Source of the DNA: Bacteroidetes bacterium HGW-Bacteroidetes-4
GTDB lineage: Bacteria > Bacteroidota > Bacteroidia > Bacteroidales > SZUA-534
Reading direction: 5' to 3'
Length of the DNA: 64,000 nucleotides
NCBI GenBank assembly: GCA_002840905.1
Contig: PHDD01000002.1
Coordinates: 1 to 64,000, forward strand
Both the position numbers and the translations under genes were made by a program. The first letter of the stretch is position 1; each line of letters starts with the position of its first letter. The notes under the pieces were generated by a model. That model was not told where the DNA came from, did not search any database, and worked only from the letters and a program-made list of their open reading frames with translations. Positions 24,945 to 32,744 of the stretch are shown here, one piece after another.

Positions 24945-26204
24945 ATGACGATATTAGCAATCAACGGATTAATCATTGGTTCAAGCATAGCTATTTTCCT
25001 GTTCGTGCTGTTACTGCTGGTTTCAATTTTATTATATGCCAAAAAGAAACTAACCCCCAGTGGCGAAGTAACCATCAACATTAACGACGGCGACAGAGAA
25101 CTGGTAGTTGAACCCGGAAGCACATTACTTTCCACCCTGGGAAACAATAAAATATTCCTTCCCTCAGCTTGTGGTGGCGGTGGAACCTGTGCCATGTGTA
25201 AATGTCAGGTAGATGAAGGAGCCGGCTCCATTCTTCCGACCGAAACCGGTTACTTTACACGAAAAGAACAACAGGACAACTGGCGCCTGGCCTGCCAGGT
25301 TAAAGTTAAAGACAACATTAAAATGCATGTCCACAAAGAGATTCTCGGAATCAAAAAATGGGAATGTGAAGTGGTGTCGAACAACAACGTGGCTACTTTT
25401 ATTAAAGAGTTTGTGGTTAAATTACCCGAAGGCGAAACCCTCGATTTCAAATCAGGCGGTTACATCCAAATTGATGTTCCTAAAATTGAAGTGGATTTTA
25501 AAGACATGGAAATTGGCGAAAAATTCCGTGGCGACTGGGAGAAAATGGGCATTTTCGATTTAAAAATGAAAAACCCGGAACCCACCTTCCGTGCTTACTC
25601 CATGGCTAATCACCCGGCCGAGGGAAATATTGTAATGTTGAACATTCGTATTGCCACTCCCCCATGGGATCGCAATAAAAACCAGTTCATGAATGTGAAC
25701 CCGGGTATTTGTTCTTCGTTTATTTTCTCACGCAAACCAGGCGACAAAGTAACCATTTCAGGACCTTACGGTGAATTCTTTATTAAGGAAACCGAACGCG
25801 AAATGATGTTTATTGGTGGTGGTGCCGGTATGGCTCCCATGCGCTCACACATCTTCCATTTGTTTAAAACGGCAAAAACCGGACGCAAAACCACCTTCTG
25901 GTATGGAGCCCGCTCAATGAAAGAGGTTTTCTACAAAGATGAGTTTGACGCCATTGCTGCTGAATTCCCAAATTTTGAATGGCACCTGGCCCTTTCGGAA
26001 CCACTTCCCGAAGATAACTGGCAAGGACCAACCGGGTTTATTCATCAGGTTATTTTAGACAATTACTTAACCAAACACGAGGAACCCGAAGATATTGAAT
26101 ACTACCTTTGCGGACCTCCAATGATGAACGATGCAGTTAACAAAATGCTTTATAATTTAGGTGTTCCTGATGAAATGATAGCATTCGACGATTTTGGATC
26201 TTAA
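24945..26204 (+). CDS. nqrF: Na+-NQR subunit F (NADH dehydrogenase module)
   Basis: A 419-residue protein: an N-terminal TM helix (~8-32), a plant-type 2Fe-2S ferredoxin domain with C76, C82, C85 and C117 (SACGGGGTCAMCKC), then a ferredoxin-NADP reductase-like FAD/NADH module. FAD binding is seen in FRAYSMANHP, NADH binding in FIGGGAGMAPMRS, and the end YYLCGPPMMNDA...FDDFGS is characteristic. It oxidises NADH and feeds electrons into the complex. A terminator follows 24 bp after the stop. Confidence 0.97.
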   Translation: MTILAINGLIIGSSIAIFLFVLLLLVSILLYAKKKLTPSGEVTININDGDRELVVEPGSTLLSTLGNNKIFLPSACGGGGTCAMCKCQVDEGAGSILPTETGYFTRKEQQDNWRLACQVKVKDNIKMHVHKEILGIKKWECEVVSNNNVATFIKEFVVKLPEGETLDFKSGGYIQIDVPKIEVDFKDMEIGEKFRGDWEKMGIFDLKMKNPEPTFRAYSMANHPAEGNIVMLNIRIATPPWDRNKNQFMNVNPGICSSFIFSRKPGDKVTISGPYGEFFIKETEREMMFIGGGAGMAPMRSHIFHLFKTAKTGRKTTFWYGARSMKEVFYKDEFDAIAAEFPNFEWHLALSEPLPEDNWQGPTGFIHQVILDNYLTKHEEPEDIEYYLCGPPMMNDAVNKMLYNLGVPDEMIAFDDFGS

Positions 26205-26227
26205 TTCAAAACATAAGAATACAAAAA

Positions 26228-26258
26228 ACCATCTGCACTGCGGCAGATGGTTTTTTTT
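26228..26258 (+). terminator. Rho-independent terminator after nqrF
   Basis: ACCATCTGC/GCAGATGGT stem with a 6-base loop followed by eight T. It separates the nqr operon from apbE, which must therefore read through or use its own promoter. Confidence 0.85.
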
Positions 26259-26288
26259 GTACTTTTAACCCCATAAAAACCTAATGCG

Positions 26289-27281
26289 ATGAGATACTTA
26301 GTTATAGCCCTGTTTGTATCAATTTTAATAAGTAGCTGCACCCAAAAACCTTCCTACATAAAAAACGAAGGTTATGTTTTTGGAACTACCTATCATTTTA
26401 CTTACGAAAGCAAAACCAATTACGAGCCGGAGCTGAAGGCACTGTTAAACGAGTTTAACCGCTCGCTGAGTACTTACGACCCAAATTCCATTATCAGTCG
26501 CATAAATAAAAACGACACTTTGGTAGTTGCCGATTCCTTTTTTATTCAATGTTTCGAAAAATCGATGGAGATTTCGAAACTCACCGATGGTGCTTTCGAT
26601 TTAACCGTGGCTCCTGTGGTTAATGCCTGGGGTTTTGGTTTCGATGAATCGAAAAAAGCCGACTCAGCGCTTATCGACAGCCTGATGCATTTTGTTGGTT
26701 ACGAAAAAGTAGTGCTCAAAAACAAAAAAATAATCAAGCAGTTTACTGGAACCATGCTCGATGCAAGCGCCGTTGCCAAAGGTCAAGGCGTTGATGTAGC
26801 AGCCAATTATCTTGAAAAACAAGGCATTCAAAACTACATGGTCGAAATTGGAGGCGAAGTTCGGGTTAAAGGAATTAATGCCAGCGGCAGCTTATGGAAA
26901 ATAGGTATCGACAAACCCATTGAAGACCCTACTGCAAGTAATCGGGAATTGCAGGATGTAATATTACTGACAAACAAAAGCATGGCCACTTCAGGTAACT
27001 ACCGGCAATTTTATGAAAAAGACGGGGTGATTTATTCGCATACCATCAATCCAAAAACCGGTTATCCGGCTCGCAACAGCTTATTGAGTACATCTGTAAT
27101 TGCCGATGATTGCATGACTGCTGATGCCTTTGCTACCGCCTTTATGGTAATGGGCATCGATAAAAGCATTGCGTTAAGCAAGGAACTCGATTACCTTGAC
27201 GTGTATTTTATTTATGCCGACTCGTTAAACACCCTGCAGGTTTATGCCTCAGAACCATTTAAAAATCTTATAGCCAAATAA
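26289..27281 (+). CDS. apbE: FAD:protein FMN transferase ApbE
   Basis: A 330-residue lipoprotein (signal with lipobox LISSC, Cys16). ApbE attaches FMN through a phosphoester to Thr in NqrB and NqrC on the periplasmic side. Family motifs are visible: GTTYHFTY, FDLTVAPVVNAWGFG, LDASAVAKGQGVD, YMVEIGGEVRVKG, SMATSGNYR, HTINPKTGYP and the metal-binding ADAFATAFMVMG. It sits directly after the nqr operon that supplies its substrates, beyond the terminator. Confidence 0.95.
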   Translation: MRYLVIALFVSILISSCTQKPSYIKNEGYVFGTTYHFTYESKTNYEPELKALLNEFNRSLSTYDPNSIISRINKNDTLVVADSFFIQCFEKSMEISKLTDGAFDLTVAPVVNAWGFGFDESKKADSALIDSLMHFVGYEKVVLKNKKIIKQFTGTMLDASAVAKGQGVDVAANYLEKQGIQNYMVEIGGEVRVKGINASGSLWKIGIDKPIEDPTASNRELQDVILLTNKSMATSGNYRQFYEKDGVIYSHTINPKTGYPARNSLLSTSVIADDCMTADAFATAFMVMGIDKSIALSKELDYLDVYFIYADSLNTLQVYASEPFKNLIAK

Positions 27282-27301
27282 AAAGCTCTTGAATTTTAAC
27301 A

Positions 27302-27442
27302 GGTACTTACCTTTTTTAAAAGAAGTACTTACCAAATTTAAAAAGGTTCTTACCTTTTTAAAAAGAGGTACTTACCTAATTGCAAACTGGTTCTTACCAA
27401 ATGAACAAAAGGTTCTTACCTTTTTCAAAAAAGGTACTTAAG
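27302..27442. repeat. Seven-copy decamer array, 22-bp period
   Basis: GGTACTTACC or close variants begin at 27302, 27324, 27345, 27367, 27389, 27411 and 27433, i.e. every 21-22 bp, about two helical turns. The types seen are GGTACTTACC, AGTACTTACC, GGTTCTTACC and, in the last copy, GGTACTTAAG. The 11-12 bp between them are A/T-rich but not conserved. The array starts 21 bp after the apbE stop. GGTA and TACC form the two arms of a dyad in the complete copies. No known element is recognised. Confidence 0.85.
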
Positions 27443-27503
27443 TAATTTTACAAGGCCCCAAGCGGTTTCATTTTGTACCCTGCATTTTTTATGTAGAAAA
27501 AAA

Positions 27504-27705
27504 GAGGTTGTCCCAAAAGTAATGTTCAATTACCAAAAACTTACAAAATGGAAGTAAACTTCAAAAAAGGAACGCTGATAACGCTGAAAAAACTGATTTA
27601 CGCTGATTAGATCCGAGAAAATCAGTCAAAATCCGCGCCATCAGCGTTCTATCCCTTTTAATTTGAAAGTAGTTGGTTTAAATCTTTTATTTTTTGAACA
27701 GCCTC
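27504..27705. mobile_element. MITE-like non-autonomous element
   Basis: About 200 bp bounded by imperfect inverted ends: GAGGTTGTCCCAAAAGTAAT at the left and, reading inward from the right, GAGGCTGTTCAAAAAATAAA (~15 of 20 match). The inside has a second inverted repeat, GAACGCTGAT near 27570 against ATCAGCGTTC near 27640. No transposase frame lies within. The end sequence resembles the termini of Bacteroidota insertion sequences of the GAGGCTGTCC type; the parent element is not in the window. Target-site duplication is not clear. Confidence 0.55.
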
Positions 27706-27731
27706 CGGGTTTATAAAGATCTCAATTTTGC

Positions 27732-27899
27732 TTACGATTCGCAGCTACTGACACAACTTCCTATTTTCCCATCGGGACCGGGAATGGAGCAGCCACACGA
27801 TTTTTTTAATTCACGCCCGTCTTTCCGGCTTAACGTAATGGCAAACAGGCCACCCATTACTAAGGCTAATATCGCTATGGTAACAAATATTTGAAACAT
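27732..27899 (-). CDS. Small membrane Cys-rich protein, NqrM-like
   Basis: A 55-residue frame starting at the ATG at 27899. One N-terminal membrane helix (about residues 3-23) is followed by LKKSCGCSIPGPDGKIGSC and a final CES, giving four cysteines after the helix and one near the end. This layout, a single TM followed by a K-x-SCG motif and clustered Cys, is that of NqrM, the factor that delivers iron for the NqrD/E cluster. Its location just beyond nqr and apbE supports that, but it is on the opposite strand and the similarity is only by pattern. FeoB-associated Cys-rich proteins are an alternative. Confidence 0.5.
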   Translation of the reverse strand: MFQIFVTIAILALVMGGLFAITLSRKDGRELKKSCGCSIPGPDGKIGSCVSSCES

Positions 27900-27960
27900 A
27901 CTCTTTTGTTTTAAAGTTATACCTGGTAAAGGAATAAATCCTGAAATTGTTTAGCCGAAA

Positions 27961-28182
27961 CTATTCTTTTACCACCGATAAACGCTTAAAACGCAGTTCT
28001 TCTTTCACTTTCTTCTGTTCCAGTTTATCCATGGTTTTGGCACAAACTATCCCCAGCTTGCGCATGTCTCTGTTATGACCAACATGGGTCTCGGGAAAAC
28101 GCTTCTTTCTAAAAACAATATTAAATGCCATACCCAAAAACGCCAGTCCCAACAAAGCAATAGCAAGAAGCACAATTTCCAT
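27961..28182 (-). CDS. Small membrane protein, conserved Bacteroidota type
   Basis: A 73-residue protein with one TM helix (about residues 3-22), a basic stretch FRKKRFPETHVGHNRDMRK, then GIVCAK and a charged tail. The THVGHN...GI-CA pattern is one I associate with short Bacteroidota 'membrane or secreted' proteins of unknown role. It lies 61 bp upstream of the NqrM-like gene in the same direction and may be cotranscribed with it. Confidence 0.65.
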   Translation of the reverse strand: MEIVLLAIALLGLAFLGMAFNIVFRKKRFPETHVGHNRDMRKLGIVCAKTMDKLEQKKVKEELRFKRLSVVKE

Positions 28183-28410
28183 ATCTGTATTTTTAAAAAA
28201 TGAGCAAATTTATTTTACCATTCATCAAAATAGAATGGTGATGCAAAGATAAAAAAAGTTCATGCTTTCAAAACATGTTTTTTGCAATGAACAAACCAAT
28301 ATTTTAACCGTTCTACAAGCGAAATTTAACGTAACTTTTACCTATCAAAAAAAAACTTTTAACATTGACATTCAACAATTTAAAAGTTTAAGGACGAAAA
28401 CAAATACATT

Positions 28411-30834
28411 ATGAGCATAACAAATAAAGCTTTACAGGATATTGGATTGACAAAAGAAGATGTTTTAAGCGACTACAAACTGGCACTCATAAGCCGTAAT
28501 GTAAGTATTATTGGCCGACGCGAAGTGTTAACCGGAAAGGCCAAATTTGGAATCTTTGGCGACGGAAAAGAAATACCCCAATTGGCCATGGCCAGGCAAT
28601 TTAAAAAGGGTGACTGGCGATCGGGGTACTACCGCGATCAAACTTTTATGTTCGCTACAGGTATGTCAACACCTTTTGAATTCTTTGCTCAATTGTATGG
28701 CGACACCAACATAGAGAACAACCCCAGCAATGCTGGACGTTCATTCAACAATCACTGGGGAACCCGAATAATCGATAACGAAGGCAACTGGATTGACCAA
28801 ACCCAATCGAAAAACACAGCCGCCGATTTATCGCCCACAGCCGGACAAATGCCACGTTTGATTGGATTGGGTTATGCTTCGAAACTTTACCGTAACAATC
28901 CCGAATTAAAAGGCCTTAAAAAGTTTTCAGTGAACGGAAACGAAGTAGCTTTTGGTACCATTGGTGATGCCAGCACATCAGAAGGTCATTTTTTTGAAAC
29001 CCTGAACGCTGCCGGAGTTTTGCAAATTCCCCTGGCTGTTTCGGTTTGGGACGATGGTTACGGAATATCCGTATCAAAAAAATACCAAACCACCAAAGAA
29101 AGCATCTCAGAACTTTTAGCCGGGATGGAGCCTACGGCTGAAAAAGAAGGCGTTAAAATATACAAAGCACGGGGCTGGAACTATCCCGAATTAATTAAAA
29201 CCTATAAAGAAGGCATTGAATTGTGCCGAAGCAAACACCAACCCGTTTTATTCCATATCGACGAAATTACCCAGCCACAAGGCCATTCCACCTCGGGCTC
29301 GCACGAACGCTACAAATCGAAAGACCGGCTCGATTGGGAAAAAGTATACGATGGAATTGCACAAATGCGCTTATGGCTGCTCAACGAAAAAATTGCCAGT
29401 GATGCGGAATTGACTACTTTGGAAAAAGAAGCCGAAACCGTGGCCAAAGAGGCACGGAAGAAAGCATGGAAAGCTTTTACCGAACCCATTATCGAGGAGA
29501 AAGATAAGCTGCTTTCCATCATCGAAAAACGCAGCTGCCAATGTAAAACCGAGGGGATTGATAAAGTAGCCTATTACGCCAATCAATTGCGTAACATTTC
29601 GTTTCCCATACGCAAAGACAATTTTGCCACAGCAAAAAAAATATTACGTCACGTTTGTTCCGATTGCACCATCCGTAAAGATTTACAAGCGGAATTAACC
29701 CAATGGCTTAGCCGGAATTACGCTGAAAACCAGGAACGCTACAGCACCTTCTTGTATAATGAGCACAGCAAATCGGCACTTAAAGTGGATGCGGTTCCTG
29801 CCATTTATTCCGACAGTTCGCCTCTGGTAAACGGACGTGAAATTTTACGCGACAATTACCATGTGCTGTTTGAAAAAGAACCACGTCTGGTAATTTTTGG
29901 TGAAGATACCGGGAAAATAGGCGGTGTAAATCAAACGCTTGAAGGCTTGCAGGAAAAATTTGGCGAACTACGAATTACCGATACCGGAATTCGTGAAACA
30001 ACCATAATCGGCCAGGGAATTGGATTGGCTATGCGCGGATTGCGCCCCATTGCTGAGATTCAGTATTTTGATTACATTTTGTACGGTTTACAAACCATGA
30101 GCGACGACTTAGCCACTTTGAGCTGGCGTACCAAAGGCGGCCAAATTGCCCCGTTGATTATCAGCACACGCGGTCATCGCCTCGAGGGAATCTGGCATTC
30201 GGGCTCACCTTTAAGCATGGTTATTAATTCCATCCGTGGAATTTATGTTTGTACGCCCCGCAACATGACTCAGGCAGCCGGAATGTACAACACCCTGCTC
30301 GAAGGAGAAGATCCGGCTTTGGTAATTGAACCCTTAAACGGATACCGCCTTAAAGAAAAGCGTCCCGACAACCTGGGTGAATTCAAAATTCCTTTGGGAA
30401 AACCTGAAATCTTAAACTCAGGAAACGATGTTACTCTGGTAACCTATGGCTCGTGTGTGCGAATTGCCGAAGATGCAGTGGAACAGTTGAAGGAGTTTAA
30501 TATATCGGTCGATTTAATTGATGTGCAAACCCTGCTCCCCTTCGATTTGGATCAACTGATTGTTGAATCGATAAAGAAAACAGGAAAAGTAGTGTTCTTT
30601 GACGAGGATGTTCCCGGAGGTGCCACAGCTTATATGATGAAAAAAGTGCTGGAAGATCAGAAAGCCTACTTCTATCTGGATGCGGCCCCAAAAACCCTTT
30701 GTGCAAAAGACCACCGTCCGGCTTATGGAACCGACGGCGATTACATTTCGAATCCAAACGCTGAAGATGTTTTTGAAACTATTTACGGAATGATGCACGA
30801 AACCAATCCGGTAAAGTTCCCAACTCTGTATTAA
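28411..30834 (+). CDS. 2-oxoacid dehydrogenase E1, alpha and beta fused
   Basis: An 807-residue thiamine-diphosphate enzyme joining E1-alpha (residues ~20-370) and E1-beta (~470-800). The alpha part has the ThDP/Mg motif GDASTSEGHFFETLNAA (185 onward) ending in a conserved Asn-type loop; the beta part has VIFGEDTGKIGGVNQTLEG, RITDTGIRETTIIGQGIGLA and the C-terminal transketolase fold. It decarboxylates pyruvate or a branched-chain 2-oxoacid for transfer to a lipoyl E2; which substrate is not decidable from sequence. E2 and E3 genes are not adjacent. Its stop abuts that of the convergent nhaC-type gene. Confidence 0.9.
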   Translation: MSITNKALQDIGLTKEDVLSDYKLALISRNVSIIGRREVLTGKAKFGIFGDGKEIPQLAMARQFKKGDWRSGYYRDQTFMFATGMSTPFEFFAQLYGDTNIENNPSNAGRSFNNHWGTRIIDNEGNWIDQTQSKNTAADLSPTAGQMPRLIGLGYASKLYRNNPELKGLKKFSVNGNEVAFGTIGDASTSEGHFFETLNAAGVLQIPLAVSVWDDGYGISVSKKYQTTKESISELLAGMEPTAEKEGVKIYKARGWNYPELIKTYKEGIELCRSKHQPVLFHIDEITQPQGHSTSGSHERYKSKDRLDWEKVYDGIAQMRLWLLNEKIASDAELTTLEKEAETVAKEARKKAWKAFTEPIIEEKDKLLSIIEKRSCQCKTEGIDKVAYYANQLRNISFPIRKDNFATAKKILRHVCSDCTIRKDLQAELTQWLSRNYAENQERYSTFLYNEHSKSALKVDAVPAIYSDSSPLVNGREILRDNYHVLFEKEPRLVIFGEDTGKIGGVNQTLEGLQEKFGELRITDTGIRETTIIGQGIGLAMRGLRPIAEIQYFDYILYGLQTMSDDLATLSWRTKGGQIAPLIISTRGHRLEGIWHSGSPLSMVINSIRGIYVCTPRNMTQAAGMYNTLLEGEDPALVIEPLNGYRLKEKRPDNLGEFKIPLGKPEILNSGNDVTLVTYGSCVRIAEDAVEQLKEFNISVDLIDVQTLLPFDLDQLIVESIKKTGKVVFFDEDVPGGATAYMMKKVLEDQKAYFYLDAAPKTLCAKDHRPAYGTDGDYISNPNAEDVFETIYGMMHETNPVKFPTLY

Positions 30835-32739
30835 TCAGGCAGCATCGGTTTTTTTGCCCATCAGCTTAACCAGAAAGAAAAGCACCATAATTCCGACCGG
30901 AAAAGTTATCCATGATGGAACGCCCATAGCTCCGGGCAAAACACCAATAAAAGCCGCCACTGCTCCAACTGTTAGTGCATAAGGCATTTGTGTGCGTACA
31001 TGTTCAATATGTGGGCATTGACTGGCCAGTGAGCTTAAAATAGTAGTATCCGAAATGGGTGAACAATGATCGCCCAAAACCGAACCGGCTAAAACGTTGG
31101 CCACTACATTATAAAAAATTGCCAGCGAATTATCGTGAGTATAACTAAATTCCTGAGTTATCAACCAGGTAGCAGGTAACAAAAGAGGATACAAAATTGC
31201 CATGGTTCCCCACGAGGAGCCTGTACTAAAAGCAACTAAAGCTGCTAAAACAAACGTTATTAAAGGAACAAAAACCGGCGAAAGACTGGTTTCGACAATT
31301 AGGTTCGAAATGAAATTGGCGGTGTGCATATGTTCGGTAACCAAAGCAATACTCCAGGCCAGAACCAAAATTACTATCGCAGTTAGCATGGTTCGAAAAC
31401 CATCGATCAGGCTATCGATGGTTTCAGAAAGGGATAATAATTTTTGACCAACAGTTAATACAATAGCAACCCCGGCAGCCAACAACGACGACCAAAGCAA
31501 TGCCTTGTACGAATCGGAATTACCAATAATTGCAGATAATTTGGTAGCCCACGAAACATCGGAATTGGCTACCAACTGCGCATCCCAACCGGTGTACAAT
31601 AATCCGGTAATGGTTCCGGCAATTACCACAAATACAGGAATGGCCGCATTATACCAGCGGGGTTTAGTAAAACTACTTTCACTTTCATTTATGCCAGACT
31701 CATGCTCAGTTGATATGGCGTGGCGGGCTTTAATTTCGGCATGATACATGGGTCCGTAATCGACTCCCCGGTGAATCAGGAAAAAAATAAAAACCAGGGT
31801 AAAAACCGGATAAAAAGAATAGTTCAGCGAATTAAAAAAAACTTCGTAAGGCGACAGGTTTAATCCAATATGCGAAATGCCCGATTGTATATAACTCAAT
31901 TCGGCTCCAATCCAGGTGGTAACAAAAGCAATGGCTGCTACAGGAGCAGCAGTACTATCGACAATATAGGCTAATTTCTGTCGCGATATTTTTAAACGAT
32001 CGGTCACAGGCCGCATGGTATTGCCAACAACCAGTGTATTGGCATAATCGTCGAAAAAAATAGCAATGCCCAGCAACCAGGTAACCAATTGACCCGAACG
32101 GGCATTAATAGCATATTTTGTTAATTTATTTACAACCCCTTGCATCCCTCCGTTTCTTGTAATTATCGCCACCATTCCGCCTATCATCATAGAAAAAACA
32201 ATAATGGCAATATGCCCGGGATCGCGTAAAGAGTCAATAATATACGTATCGATAATTGCTAAAAATCCTTTAGGAATCCCAAGGAAAACGGAACCCGTCT
32301 GATACGTGAAAATAATGGATGTTCCTACCAAGATTCCTGTAATTAATGAAGTTATAACCTCACGAAACATAAGAGCCATTAAAATGGCAATTAAAGGCGG
32401 AAGAATGGAAAGCCAGAGTGGAATTGGGTTTACAGGAATAGTTAGCTGATGCTCAGGAATTTGAATTTCGCATTTTTTGGTAAACTTATACTTCAACGAA
32501 CCTCGTCCATTAAGTAAATCTATTCGATGAACTTTATTATCAAGACTTACATCCAAAAACAAAATTGAATCGCCGGGCTCGGTTTCAAAAACCAGTTCTA
32601 CCTCAATTCCTTTAACAAGAATATCAGGCATATTAACTGAAACCCGATGGTTTTGCCCAAACAAATTAACTGTAAGAAAAAGGCTGACAGCAAGTATAAT
32701 TCCCAACTTTTTTAAACTAACATGCGGACAAAATACCAT
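30835..32739 (-). CDS. NhaC-type Na+/H+ antiporter with N-terminal extracytoplasmic domain
   Basis: A 634-residue protein. Residues ~105-630 form a 10-12 helix transporter of the NhaC/Na+:H+ antiporter family, with LGIAIFFDDYANTLVVGN and GSVLGDHCSPISDTTILSS as signature segments. Residues 1-28 are a signal-peptide-like helix ending LFGQ, and ~29-95 look like a small beta-sandwich (RVSVNMPDILVKGIEVELVFE). This extra exported domain is not part of the usual transporter. Substrate could be Na+/H+ or an amino-acid/Na+ exchange as in related families. The ATG is 5 bp after the wzc stop, so it is cotranscribed with exopolysaccharide genes. Confidence 0.85.
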   Translation of the reverse strand: MVFCPHVSLKKLGIILAVSLFLTVNLFGQNHRVSVNMPDILVKGIEVELVFETEPGDSILFLDVSLDNKVHRIDLLNGRGSLKYKFTKKCEIQIPEHQLTIPVNPIPLWLSILPPLIAILMALMFREVITSLITGILVGTSIIFTYQTGSVFLGIPKGFLAIIDTYIIDSLRDPGHIAIIVFSMMIGGMVAIITRNGGMQGVVNKLTKYAINARSGQLVTWLLGIAIFFDDYANTLVVGNTMRPVTDRLKISRQKLAYIVDSTAAPVAAIAFVTTWIGAELSYIQSGISHIGLNLSPYEVFFNSLNYSFYPVFTLVFIFFLIHRGVDYGPMYHAEIKARHAISTEHESGINESESSFTKPRWYNAAIPVFVVIAGTITGLLYTGWDAQLVANSDVSWATKLSAIIGNSDSYKALLWSSLLAAGVAIVLTVGQKLLSLSETIDSLIDGFRTMLTAIVILVLAWSIALVTEHMHTANFISNLIVETSLSPVFVPLITFVLAALVAFSTGSSWGTMAILYPLLLPATWLITQEFSYTHDNSLAIFYNVVANVLAGSVLGDHCSPISDTTILSSLASQCPHIEHVRTQMPYALTVGAVAAFIGVLPGAMGVPSWITFPVGIMVLFFLVKLMGKKTDAA

Positions 32740-32744
32740 GTATC

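Noticed and set aside
27302-27442. CRISPR-like array
   Set aside because: The repeats are only ten bases, the spacers 11-12 bases and A/T-rich, and there are no cas genes. It is better read as binding-site or minisatellite-type array.
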